NCBI GenBank assembly: GCA_038240875.1
Contig: JBBRGG010000082.1
Coordinates: forward strand, 1-13,774
Reading direction: 5' to 3'
DNA length: 13,774 nucleotides
Source: JBBRGG01 sp038240875
Lineage (GTDB): Bacteria > Planctomycetota > Phycisphaerae > Phycisphaerales > UBA1924
Under the pieces are notes generated by a model, which worked only from the letters and a program-made list of their open reading frames with translations, made no database searches and was not told the DNA's origin. A program made the position numbers and the translations under genes. Below, piece by piece: positions 7,356-13,774 of this stretch. Each line of letters starts with the position of its first letter. Within the stretch, counting starts at the first letter, position 1.

Positions 7356-7737
7356 GCGAGAAAGAGGGAATGGCAAAGTGAAAAGGTCAAAGCCAATGTA
7401 AGCCAACTAGAAGCGGGTCAGAAACCAAGAAATCATACGCGTGCGAGGTAAGAGCTGGTGGCAAGATAAAGGCGTACTTGGATTATGGAAGGGTGTTTTA
7501 CGAGTTTGATTGTGAATTGGCGAGAAATTTTTTCAAGAGGATAAATTGACTTCAATTCGAGAACAAGACTTGTCGCAAGTGTGTGGCTATGATCTCTACC
7601 CATGTCTCTTATCAGCCTGGACCGTGCGGTCTGGGGGCGGCGCGAAACTTGTTGAGTGAGCGTTGCCCGGAATACTGTTGTTTCGAGTTTGGGAAAGAGA
7701 TTTGGCCTTAGTGGCCGTTACGACGGGAAGGTGTTTT
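7356..7737. other. Divergent intergenic region between lpxA and the ribosomal block
   Basis: A gene-free stretch of 382 bases. Plus-directed: a -10-like TATGAT at 7588-7593 without a good -35, a GACC/GGTC hairpin at 7620-7631, and AAGG six bases before the rpmJ start. Minus-directed: TTGAAA, 16 bases, CACAAT near 7512-7539 could serve lpxA. No ORF with recognisable content was seen. The promoters are tentative. Confidence 0.4.
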
Positions 7738-7854
7738 GTGAAGGTTAAGGCTAGCATCCGTCGCATGTGTGCTGCGTGCCAGATCGTCCGCCGCAAGGGG
7801 AAGGTCCGTGTCGTGTGCAAGACAGACCCCAAGCACAAGCAAGTTCAGGGCTAA
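7738..7854 (+). CDS. rpmJ: 50S ribosomal protein bL36
   Basis: A 38-residue zinc-ribbon protein of the large subunit. The sequence from GTG 7738 starts VKVKASIRRMCAACQ and ends HKQVQG, as in the family. The zinc ligands are all present: C11, C14, C27 and H33 (the zinc-binding form). The GTG is preceded by AAGG with a six-base gap. The frame is open further upstream to ATG 7663, but that extension has no family similarity. It is the first gene of the ribosomal block here; infA, map and secY, its common upstream neighbours, are not present, and lpxA diverges instead. Confidence 0.95.
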   Translation: MKVKASIRRMCAACQIVRRKGKVRVVCKTDPKHKQVQG

Positions 7855-8073
7855 TTTTCTTTTCCAATTTTACCTTTGTGATCCTTCTACGCCAAATTCG
7901 AGCGGGCTTACAAGGCGAGAATGCATCAATTTGAGCAAATTGGGCGTTGTGCGGCGAAGTCGCCAAGTCTGATTTGAGCCAGTTGATTTTAAATAAGTAT
8001 ATTGCTGATCGATAGTTTCGCTGACCAGGTTTTACTGATCGATGTTCGAGGACGATGTTCCAGGAGGATTTGC
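7855..8073 (+). promoter_or_regulatory. rpmJ-rpsM spacer with candidate promoter
   Basis: A 219-base gap. CAATTT/AAATTG with a four-base loop (about 7927-7942) and GGCGA/TCGCC (about 7953-7964) can form hairpins. A candidate promoter TTGAGC (7974-7979), 18 bases, TATATT (7998-8003) lies about 70 bases before rpsM. The AGGAGG at 8062-8067 is a strong ribosome site. Confidence 0.4.
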
Positions 8074-8454
8074 GTGGCACGTGTGGCTGGCATTGATATT
8101 CCCGATAAGAAGAAGATCTTCTACGCTCTCCAGTACATCCATGGCATTGGGCCGAAGTTCTCGAAGGACATCTTGATCGAAGCTGGCGTCGATCTCGAGC
8201 AGCGCTCGAACGATGTAGATGAAGCCAAGCTCGCGGTGATCAACTCGATCATCGACGCCTCGTATCTTGTCGAGGGTGCGCTTCGCCGTCAGGTGCAGCA
8301 GAACATCCAGCGTCTCAAAGACATCCGTTCGTACCGTGGCGATCGCCACCGTCGCGGGTTGCCCACGCGTGGTCAGCGCACACAGTCGAATAGCCGCACC
8401 CGCAAGGGCCGCAAGAAGACCGTCGCCGGTAAGAAGGGCGTCAAGGCCAAGTAA
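8074..8454 (+). CDS. rpsM: 30S ribosomal protein uS13
   Basis: A 126-residue protein of the small-subunit head that contacts the P-site tRNA and the large subunit. Start VARVAGIDIPDKKK, the helix-two-turn-helix region HGIGPKFSKDILIEAGVD, the segment LRRQVQQNIQRLKDIRSYRG and the RNA-binding tail RGLPTRGQRTQSNSRTRKG are all typical. The tail ends in an extra Lys-rich stretch (KKTVAGKKGVKAK), usual for the family. GTG 8074 is fixed by a perfect AGGAGG six bases upstream; an upstream in-frame ATG at 8002 is ignored. It sits between rpmJ and rpsK as in the alpha operon. Confidence 0.97.
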   Translation: MARVAGIDIPDKKKIFYALQYIHGIGPKFSKDILIEAGVDLEQRSNDVDEAKLAVINSIIDASYLVEGALRRQVQQNIQRLKDIRSYRGDRHRRGLPTRGQRTQSNSRTRKGRKKTVAGKKGVKAK

Positions 8455-8819
8455 TTCTTGGTTTTGGCCCTGGAATTGGCTTCGCAGAGTAGATTGGGCC
8501 AAGTTTGTTCGCACACGATTCAGTTGAACCTCAGGGAAGCTGCTTCGAATAAGAATGAATCAATCTGCTTTGCTACTGCTATTCGGCATCTTGCTATGCG
8601 AGTTTTCCCATTGGGACCACCTGTAAAAACTTCTCGATTCAGGTAGTAATTTAATCGCCGAACCGATTCAGGTAGGCGAAAGTATGTCGGATGCTGGTGC
8701 ATCGAGCAACAGTGGGCAGGGTTCTGTAGTCTGCGTAGGTTCCGCTTAGGGGCTTGATCTGGCTACAGCACATATTTCGGGGACGACCCATTGCGGGTCG
8801 GTCGATCCGAGGAGTGATT
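8455..8819 (+). promoter_or_regulatory. Long rpsM-rpsK spacer with direct repeat and hairpins
   Basis: A 365-base gene-free stretch. TTGGCCC (8464-8470) can pair with GGGCCAA (8496-8502). CGATTCAGGTAG is repeated exactly at 8635-8646 and 8664-8675. CGACCC/GGGTCG with a five-base loop (about 8784-8800) stands just before the rpsK ribosome site GAGGAG. No protein-coding content was recognised; a leader or autoregulatory role is inference. Confidence 0.5.
8635..8675. repeat. Exact 12-bp direct repeat CGATTCAGGTAG, two copies 29 bp apart
   Basis: The copies are at 8635-8646 and 8664-8675. TCGCC just before the second copy and GGCGA just after it could also pair. Candidate binding site; no known operator was recognised. 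Confidence 0.8.
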
Positions 8820-9194
8820 ATGGCGAAGAAGAGCAAAGTTCGTAAGAATGTCGTACGCGGGATTGCGCATATCAGGGCGACCCAGAACAACACGATTGTC
8901 ACCATCACCGATATGAATGGCGAGACCCTAGCATGGGATTCGGCGGGCACCATCGGGTTCAAGGGTGCGCGTAAGTCAACTCCATTCGCCGCGACTCGTG
9001 CGGGCGAGACCTCGGGCGGCAAGGTTCGCAAGATGGGGATGTCTGAAGTCGAGATCAGGATCAAGGGTTCGGGCGCAGGTCGCGAATCTGCGGTCAACGG
9101 CTTGACCGCCGCTGGCTTGCGTGTGACTGCGGTTGAGGACCATACTCCTGTTCCTCACAACGGTTGCCGTCCCTCTAAGCGTCGCCGTACGTAA
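8820..9194 (+). CDS. rpsK: 30S ribosomal protein uS11
   Basis: A 124-residue protein of the small-subunit platform. The start MAKKSKVRKNVVRGIAHI, the segment NNTIVTITDMNGETLAWDSAG, GFKGARKSTPFAA, and the end TPVPHNGCRPSKRRRT match the family over its whole length. The middle (about residues 61-80, ATRAGETSGGKVRKMGMSEV) is more Gly/Arg-rich than the usual AA-rich helix here. ATG 8820 follows GAGGAG at a good distance. In many bacteria rpsD follows rpsK; here rpoA does, after 274 bases. Confidence 0.97.
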   Translation: MAKKSKVRKNVVRGIAHIRATQNNTIVTITDMNGETLAWDSAGTIGFKGARKSTPFAATRAGETSGGKVRKMGMSEVEIRIKGSGAGRESAVNGLTAAGLRVTAVEDHTPVPHNGCRPSKRRRT

Positions 9195-9468
9195 GTATGA
9201 GCGAAGGTTCTCTCGCCACTTTCTGGATTGCTTGAATAGATTCGATCACGCGATCAGTCGTTTCAAGACATATTTGCAAGTGGCACATGTTGGCGTATTG
9301 ATCGTGTGTATACGCAGTGTTGATTAGTCGTGGGAATGCGCTCGAAGCGAGCCTTCCCGCGTGTGCCTGGAACGCAGAAGGCCACTCCCCCCGTGCTCGG
9401 CGGCGGAGAGCGAGCCGCAGGTTCCAGGCCGGATTTTCTGGTTCGCCGAGCGACGGAAGCACAAAGCC
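9195..9468 (+). promoter_or_regulatory. Structured leader upstream of rpoA
   Basis: A 274-base gap. CTTGAA/TTCAAG pair at 9231-9236 and 9262-9267, enclosing GATC copies. A hairpin at 9332-9358 has outer GGGAA/TTCCC and inner GCTCG/CGAGC around an AAG loop. CCTGGAAC (9366-9373) pairs perfectly with GTTCCAGG (9421-9428), enclosing GC-rich inner pairing such as GCGGC/GCCGC. The frame of rpoA is open back to 9361 but lies inside this structure and has no family similarity. Regulatory role is inference. Confidence 0.5.
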
Positions 9469-10515
9469 ATGACGACTCGTCTACGCTGGCGTGGGCTCGA
9501 ATTGCCTACGAAGGTGGTCGCCGATCCCCGTTACGCCGGTTCCGACCGATACGGCCGTTTTACGGTCGAACCGTTCGAAAAAGGCTTCGGAACAACGGTT
9601 GGTAACTCGCTTCGCCGGGTTTTGCTATCCTCATTAGAAGGGGCTTCGGTCTCTTCTATTTCCATCAAGGGTGCGCCGCACGAATTTAGCTCGCTCCCAG
9701 GCGTGATGGAAGACGTGACGGACATCGTTCTCAACGTCAAGAACTTGGTCGTCAAGCTCGAAGGCGATGAGCCCAAGACCATGCGTCTTGCCGTTCGTGG
9801 GCCTGGTGAAGTCACCGCGGACATGATCCAAGCTGACACGGCGATTACCATCCACAACAAGAACTTGGTCATCGCAACGCTGACCGAAGCCATCGAATTT
9901 GAGATGGACCTCAAGGTCACCAAGGGTCGTGGCTACGTTCCCGCTTCCGAGCAATACACCAACCTCGAAGAGCAGGAAGTCGGCCTGATTTACGTTGACG
10001 CGATCTACTCCCCTGTTCAACGTGTTCGCTACAAGATTGAAGAGACTCGCGTGGGTCAGCGCACCAACTACGACAAGCTCACCCTCGAAGTGTGGACCAA
10101 TGGCACCGTCACCCCTGACATGGCCTTGGTCGAAGCTGCCAAGATTCTTCGCAAGCATCTGAACCCCTTCGTTCAGTACTTCGAGATCGGCGAAGAGCGT
10201 GTTTCGGACGAAGCTGCGGCTGCAGCGAGCGTCGACGAAGACCTCATTCGCAAGCTCAACATGCCCATCTCAGAACTGGAGCTTTCGGTGCGTGCGTCGA
10301 ATTGTCTCGAATCCGCCCGGATCGAGTCCGTCGGCCAGCTCATCATCCAGACCGATCAGGACTTGCTGCGTTTGCGATCCTTTGGCCGAACCAGCCTTCG
10401 TGAAGTGAAGCGCAAGCTCATGGATATGGGTTTGGACCTTGGCATGAAGCTCCCCGAAGGATATTCGGTCATCCCGCCGGCGACCCCGGCGACGGCCTAC
10501 GAAGATCCTGCCTAA
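9469..10515 (+). CDS. rpoA: DNA-directed RNA polymerase alpha subunit
   Basis: A 348-residue subunit that dimerises to start polymerase assembly and whose C-terminal domain binds UP elements and activators. The N-terminal domain (about 1-230) holds FEKGFGTTVGNSLRRVLLSS (about 34-53), EGASVSSISIKGAPHEFSSL and GVMEDVTDIVLNVKNL. The C-terminal domain (about 254-335) has ELELSVRASNCLESARI and LRSFGRTSLREVKRKL, keeping residues equivalent to E. coli R265, N268, C269, G296, S299 and E302; the K298 position is Thr. The start at ATG 9469 gives MTTRLRWRGLELPTKV, the normal family start, though its ribosome site is weak (GGAAG about a dozen bases away). Downstream is rplQ after 160 bases. Confidence 0.97.
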   Translation: MTTRLRWRGLELPTKVVADPRYAGSDRYGRFTVEPFEKGFGTTVGNSLRRVLLSSLEGASVSSISIKGAPHEFSSLPGVMEDVTDIVLNVKNLVVKLEGDEPKTMRLAVRGPGEVTADMIQADTAITIHNKNLVIATLTEAIEFEMDLKVTKGRGYVPASEQYTNLEEQEVGLIYVDAIYSPVQRVRYKIEETRVGQRTNYDKLTLEVWTNGTVTPDMALVEAAKILRKHLNPFVQYFEIGEERVSDEAAAAASVDEDLIRKLNMPISELELSVRASNCLESARIESVGQLIIQTDQDLLRLRSFGRTSLREVKRKLMDMGLDLGMKLPEGYSVIPPATPATAYEDPA

Positions 10516-10675
10516 ACTTCTCTCCTGTCTTTCATCTGGACTGCTGTTCAGTGATAGACAGGACTGAATCTTTCATTGCACAACAGTGCGGGGCTTACTC
10601 GCGTGTTCTTGTTCTTTCGGCTCGTTTCATCGAGGCTGATTCCTTCTGGAGTGGCCCGTTCTTTGGAGATTCTTC
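10516..10675 (+). promoter_or_regulatory. rpoA-rplQ spacer with two-part hairpin
   Basis: TCCTGTC (10523-10529) pairs with GACAGGA (10557-10563); inside, CTGGAC (10536-10541) pairs with GTTCAG (10546-10551) around TGCT with one G-U. No U-tract follows, so it is not a classical terminator. GGAG at 10665-10668 is the rplQ ribosome site. Confidence 0.5.
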
Positions 10676-11305
10676 ATGCGACACCGCCGCGCCGGCTACC
10701 GACTTGGTGTAAAGACCGCGCACCGTACCGCCATGCTCCGCAATCTTGCGGCTGGCTTGTTCGAGCATGGCCAGATTGTGACCACGGTCACGAAGGCCAA
10801 GGCTGTCAAGCCCTTTGTCGAGAAGATTATCACGCTCGCAAAGAAGGGTGACCTTTCTTCGCGTCGCTTGGTGATCGCCAAGCTAGGCATCAATCGCCGC
10901 GGCTTCGATTGGCTTTACCTGGCAAAGGATGCGACCGAACAGGAAAAGGATCACGTACAGAAACTCCGCGATCAGGCGGAAACCTTCTTCGAAGTTCCCA
11001 AAAGCGAAGAAATCGAGCGTAACCGCTACGGCGACATCCGCAAGGCACCCAGCATTGTGAAGCACATCTTCGCGAATATTGCTCCTCAGTTCGCCGACCG
11101 CACTGGCGGGTATACTCGCATCGTCAAGCTTGGTCGTCGCCGTATCGGTGATGGCACCGAATTGGCTGTTCTTCAGTTTGTTGGAGCGGAAGAAGGCCCG
11201 GAAATCACGGGGCGGTCATCGACCCGCCGCCGGATTGCAGACAAGCGTACCGCCTTTGCTGCCAAGGTCCGTAAGGATCGCGAAGCAGCCAAGACCAGCG
11301 GCTAA
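10676..11305 (+). CDS. rplQ: 50S ribosomal protein bL17, extended form
   Basis: A large-subunit protein near the exit tunnel. Residues 1-70 (MRHRRAGYRLGVKTAHRTAM, then IVTTVTKAKAVKPFVEKIITLAKKG) and 128-170 (VKHIFANIAPQFADRTGGYTRIVKLG, then AVLQFVG) align with ordinary L17. Between them lies an insert of about 55 residues (71-127, charged, with KDATEQEKDHVQKLRDQAETFFEV split over it), and a basic tail of about 38 residues (171-209, TGRSSTRRRIADKRTAFAAK). The E. coli protein has 127 residues. ATG 10676 has GGAG seven bases upstream. It is the last gene of the block and is followed by a strong terminator. Confidence 0.96.
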   Translation: MRHRRAGYRLGVKTAHRTAMLRNLAAGLFEHGQIVTTVTKAKAVKPFVEKIITLAKKGDLSSRRLVIAKLGINRRGFDWLYLAKDATEQEKDHVQKLRDQAETFFEVPKSEEIERNRYGDIRKAPSIVKHIFANIAPQFADRTGGYTRIVKLGRRRIGDGTELAVLQFVGAEEGPEITGRSSTRRRIADKRTAFAAKVRKDREAAKTSG

Positions 11306-11382
11306 ATCCGATGGCTTAGCGAACCATTTTGGCTCATAAGTGTTCAGGACAAATCAGTACAAATATCGAATATGATCTCACC

Positions 11383-11413
11383 AAAACCCTAGGTATGCTG
11401 CCTAGGGTTTTTT
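11383..11413 (+). terminator. Intrinsic terminator of the ribosomal block
   Basis: AAAACCCTAGG (11383-11393), loop TATGCTG, CCTAGGGTTTT (11401-11411), with the T-run continuing to 11413. An 11-bp perfect stem running into a six-T tail, 78 bases after rplQ. Confidence 0.92.
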
Positions 11414-11769
11414 CTAGCTGTATCCGCGTTGAATTTGAGCTTAATTTTCTTAAAAAATTAAGCGATCAAAGTCTGATTTTGAGACAATTTAAGTGAGACG
11501 GCATTTAATGTTTGCAATTGTAGAGAAAAAATCTGAATAATTATTCCCAAAGTGGATCAATCTATTGCACACTGATTTACGAAAGTATACTGTGTATCAG
11601 GCTCCACAAGTTCTGTTTGAACAATGGTGTTGAACCATTGGTTTGGAATAGACGGACTGCACCTGTGGTGTAGCCGAGTTCGATTAAAGGCTCATCGGCG
11701 TGTGCCGGGGGCATCAAAGGATTTGCTGGGCGAGGCGTTGCTAGCTCGGCGTATTGAAAGGGTTCTACC
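11414..11769 (+). promoter_or_regulatory. AT-rich promoter region of the cysteine-rich lipoprotein gene
   Basis: A 356-base gene-free stretch, clearly more AT-rich than its surroundings. GCTTAATTTT/AAAATTAAGC forms a perfect 10-bp stem with a five-base loop (11439-11463). A promoter candidate is TTGCAC (11565-11570) and TATACT (11586-11591), spaced 15 bases, slightly short. CAATGG/CCATTG with a seven-base loop (11622-11640) lies downstream and could be an operator or 5' UTR hairpin. Confidence 0.45.
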
Positions 11770-12156
11770 ATGTCGATTCGTTCTATTGCCGCTCTTGCTT
11801 GCTGCACCTTGGCCATGAGCTTCTTCGCGGTTGGTTGTGCGAAGAACAACACTAATGGTGAGATGGGCGCGGTTTCGGGCGAGAAGGCTTGCTGCGGCTC
11901 GTGCGGCAATACCTGCACCAAGGACGCTGCTAAGAAGGACGCCGCCATGGGCGCCGTCGGCGCGAAGAAGGAAGGCTGCTGCTCTGCTAAGTCTTCCTGT
12001 TCCAAGGATGCTGCCATGGGCGCGATGGGCGCCGAGAAGAAGGAAGGCTGCGCTACCAAGTCTTCTTGCTCCAAGGACGCTGCAATGGGCGTGATGGGCG
12101 AGGCCAAGACCGGCTGCGGCGCTGCCAAGGCTTCCTGCGGCGGCAACCAGAACTAA
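11770..12156 (+). CDS. Small cysteine-rich repeat lipoprotein of unknown function
   Basis: A 128-residue protein I cannot name. Residues 1-22 are a lipoprotein signal peptide with hydrophobic core and lipobox AVGC (20-23); C23 would be lipidated, so export to the inner or outer membrane is expected. The mature part has ten further cysteines (41, 42, 45, 49, 70, 71, 77, 94, 100, 116 and 123 include the pairs) inside repeats of the form SSCSKDAAMG-x-MG-xx-KKEGC, about 23 residues long, at about 45-70, 71-94 and 95-116, with a partial copy after. Many Lys, Ala, Gly and Met residues; no known domain. AGGG seven bases upstream supports ATG 11770. It has its own terminator, so it is a single-gene unit. 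Metal binding or thiol chemistry is possible but only inferred. Confidence 0.85.
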   Translation: MSIRSIAALACCTLAMSFFAVGCAKNNTNGEMGAVSGEKACCGSCGNTCTKDAAKKDAAMGAVGAKKEGCCSAKSSCSKDAAMGAMGAEKKEGCATKSSCSKDAAMGVMGEAKTGCGAAKASCGGNQN

Positions 12157-12238
12157 GTCTTTGAGGTTCAGTTCCGGTTCTTGAACCCAATCGGTGGCTT
12201 CAAGAATTGCGTTAGCTGGCTGAAATCAAATCTGTAAC

Positions 12239-12277
12239 GACGGCCCGCGGCGTTCCCGTGGGTCGTCTTACTTTTTA
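12239..12277 (+). terminator. Intrinsic terminator after the lipoprotein gene
   Basis: GACGGCCCGCGG (12239-12250) pairs over 12 bases with CCGTGGGTCGTC (12256-12267), two G-U pairs, five-base loop; TTACTTTTTA follows. It stands 82 bases behind the lipoprotein stop and ahead of pheS. Confidence 0.88.
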
Positions 12278-12346
12278 TACTGAAAGTTCGGCGGCTCAAC
12301 GATCGCTTAGATTTTGTCGTTGGACTGTGTACCTACTTGTCGGCGA

Positions 12347-12369
12347 AGGGTGCCCTACCCTTGCACCCT
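12347..12369 (+). promoter_or_regulatory. Hairpin abutting the pheS start codon
   Basis: AGGGTGC (12347-12353) pairs with GCACCCT (12363-12369), nine-base loop, ending one base before ATG 12370. The 5' arm holds AAGGG, the only Shine-Dalgarno-like sequence nearby, so the fold would hide it or move it closer to the start. No T-box features were seen. Confidence 0.5.
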
Positions 12370-13479
12370 ATGGCAGCAGATGCATCCACTCCTTTGTCGT
12401 CTCCCACATCGTTGCCCTCATCATCGCTTGGGGCTTCGCCTTTGGACTCGTTGAACGCGCTCGAAGCCGATGGACTTTCTGCGATCGGTTCGGTTTCAGA
12501 GAGTGCTGGGCTTGAGGCATGGAAGGCCGCGTTCATTGGGCCTAGCGGCCGCTTGAAGGCAGCGTTTGGTGGTCTCAAGGACGTACCCAAAGAGATCAAG
12601 CCCGCCTTTGGCCAGCGGCTCAACGCGGTGAAGGTCGCGCTTGAAACCGCGTATGTGGACAAGAAGGCCTTGGTCGAAGTTGCGGCGAAAGCAACGGCGC
12701 GCGTCATCGACATGACCGAGCCGGGGCTTGTGGCTTCACGAGCAGTCGGCCGTCGGCATATTTTGACGCGTGTGCGTGAAGAGTTGGTTGATGTGTTTGT
12801 ACGCATGGGCTTTGAAGTTGCGACCGGTCCCGAGCTTGAAGACGACGAGCACAACTTTATTAAACTCAATATTCCCGCTGGCCATCCAGCGCGAGATTCG
12901 ATTGACAACTTTTACGTGGATGATCCGGCGACGACGGCTGCTCCCCGGATGCTGCGTTCGCAGACGTCGACGGTGCAGATCCGCACGCTGGAGAAAGCTG
13001 TGTACGATGGGGGCGGGAAGCTTGTGCACCCGATCAAGATCGTTTCGCCTGGGCGCGTGTATCGGCCCGACACCGTCGACGCGACGCATTCGTTCATGTT
13101 CCATCAGATGGAAGGTCTATATGTTGATCGCGCGGTGACGATGGCCGAGTTAAAGACGACGCTGGTGCAGTTCGCGCGGGCGTACTTCGGTGAGGACGCA
13201 CAGATCCGCCTTCGCCCGAGTTTTTTCCCATTCACCGAGCCATCCGCCGAGCTGGACATGATGATCCGCCTTCGCCCGGATCAGCCTGCACGGTGGATCG
13301 AGTTGGGCGGTTGTGGCATGGTCGATCCGGCGGTTTTCAAGGCGTGTGGCATCGATCCAGAAGAGTGGACCGGGTTCGCCTTTGGCTTCGGGATCGAACG
13401 CATCGCGATGGGCCGCTATGGCATCCCTGATATTCGCATGCTCTTCGAGAATGACGCACGGTTTTTGTCGCAGTTGTAA
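12370..13479 (+). CDS. pheS: Phenylalanyl-tRNA synthetase alpha subunit
   Basis: The catalytic alpha subunit of the alpha2-beta2 class II synthetase that charges tRNA-Phe. From ATG 12370 it has 369 residues. The N-terminal coiled-coil region (about 40-110) contains the family's GPSGRLKAAFGGL (in place of GKKG). Motif 2 region: VYRPDTVDATHSFMFHQMEGLYVD (about 239-262). Then FFPFTEPSAELD, and motif 3 GFAFGFGIERIAMGRYGIPDIRMLFENDARFLSQL at the C-terminus. About 30 Ser/Pro/Ala-rich residues precede the normal start. TTG 12337 in the same frame is an alternative start without a ribosome site. pheT, usually the next gene, does not follow directly; a 64-residue gene does. Confidence 0.95.
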   Translation: MAADASTPLSSPTSLPSSSLGASPLDSLNALEADGLSAIGSVSESAGLEAWKAAFIGPSGRLKAAFGGLKDVPKEIKPAFGQRLNAVKVALETAYVDKKALVEVAAKATARVIDMTEPGLVASRAVGRRHILTRVREELVDVFVRMGFEVATGPELEDDEHNFIKLNIPAGHPARDSIDNFYVDDPATTAAPRMLRSQTSTVQIRTLEKAVYDGGGKLVHPIKIVSPGRVYRPDTVDATHSFMFHQMEGLYVDRAVTMAELKTTLVQFARAYFGEDAQIRLRPSFFPFTEPSAELDMMIRLRPDQPARWIELGGCGMVDPAVFKACGIDPEEWTGFAFGFGIERIAMGRYGIPDIRMLFENDARFLSQL

Positions 13480-13560
13480 ATCGAGCCAACTCCAACGGAC
13501 CTAGCACGTCGGACTAAACACGTCGGGCCAAGCACAAATCACAACGCAAAGGGACATCAC

Positions 13561-13755
13561 ATGGCAAAGGTCAAAGCCGAAACATTGCTCGCGGAGTTAA
13601 ACCGCTTGCGCAAGGATCTGGACGAGGACACGACGGACATCGAGTGGGTCACATTGCACCACGTGTTTTGCTTTATCAGCTACAAGATGGGCGAGTTCCA
13701 GAAGTACATCGATGAACAAGCCGCAAAGGGCGCGTTCGACGATTTGGAATCGTGA
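13561..13755 (+). CDS. Small protein of unknown function (64 residues)
   Basis: I do not recognise it. AAAGGGA six bases before ATG 13561 is a good ribosome site. The protein starts MAKVKAETLLAELNRLRKDL, is rich in Glu, Asp, Lys and Leu, and looks mostly helical, with a more hydrophobic middle (VTLHHVFCFISYKMGEF at about 30-46) and an acidic end. No signal peptide or membrane segment is convincing. It lies 81 bases behind pheS, with two CACGTCGG copies in the gap, and could be co-transcribed with it. Coding is likely because of the ribosome site and the amphipathic composition. Confidence 0.7.
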   Translation: MAKVKAETLLAELNRLRKDLDEDTTDIEWVTLHHVFCFISYKMGEFQKYIDEQAAKGAFDDLES

Positions 13756-13774
13756 AATTTTGAGCGTGCGTAGG

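Noticed and set aside
7663..7737. N-terminal extension of rpmJ from ATG 7663
   Set aside because: bL36 is 37-38 residues in the family; GTG 7738 has a good ribosome site and gives exactly that length.
8032..8514. A 160-codon minus-strand open frame
   Set aside because: It is the antisense shadow of rpsM.
9361..9468. N-terminal extension of rpoA from GTG 9361
   Set aside because: The extension has no family similarity and overlaps strong RNA pairing; ATG 9469 gives the normal start.
11383..11463. Two adjacent stem-loops as a CRISPR or mobile-element end
   Set aside because: There are no regular repeats with spacers and no transposase or target duplication; the first is a plain intrinsic terminator.

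Overview
The window most resembles a chromosomal segment of a Gram-negative planctomycete, probably of the Phycisphaerae type. This rests on an LpxA-like acyltransferase (lipid A, hence an outer membrane), ribosomal proteins with lineage-like extensions (a 209-residue L17), widely spaced ribosomal genes, and frequent GTG starts. The taxonomic call is inference; no rRNA or marker search was possible.

Minus strand, positions 1-7355, five genes read leftwards: lpxA, rsfS (iojap family, with a very long basic then acidic N-terminal extension), aroB (3-dehydroquinate synthase), a ParA ATPase carrying a C-terminal AMPK-type glycogen-binding domain, and a partial gene that leaves the window at base 1. 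I read that last product as a degenerate ParA/MinD/FlhG-like protein without a Walker A motif. The ParA and degenerate genes lie in tandem, in the same frame, separated by a single TGA and a 132-base spacer. They are the most unusual part of the window and could form a two-component positioning device for glycogen or another polymer.

Plus strand, positions 7738-11305: the end of the alpha ribosomal operon, rpmJ (bL36), rpsM (uS13), rpsK (uS11), rpoA and rplQ (bL17). Usually these genes are packed tightly. Here every gap is 160-365 bases and holds hairpins or direct repeats, and rpsD is absent between rpsK and rpoA. The block ends at a strong intrinsic terminator (11383-11413).

Plus strand, positions 11414-13774: an AT-rich promoter region, a small cysteine-rich repeat lipoprotein closed by its own terminator (12239-12277), pheS (phenylalanyl-tRNA synthetase alpha subunit, with a hairpin abutting its start codon and no pheT directly behind it), and a 64-residue protein of unknown function. 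No tRNA, rRNA, CRISPR array or insertion sequence was seen. Short in-frame tandem repeats of 6 or 12 bases occur in three minus-strand genes.
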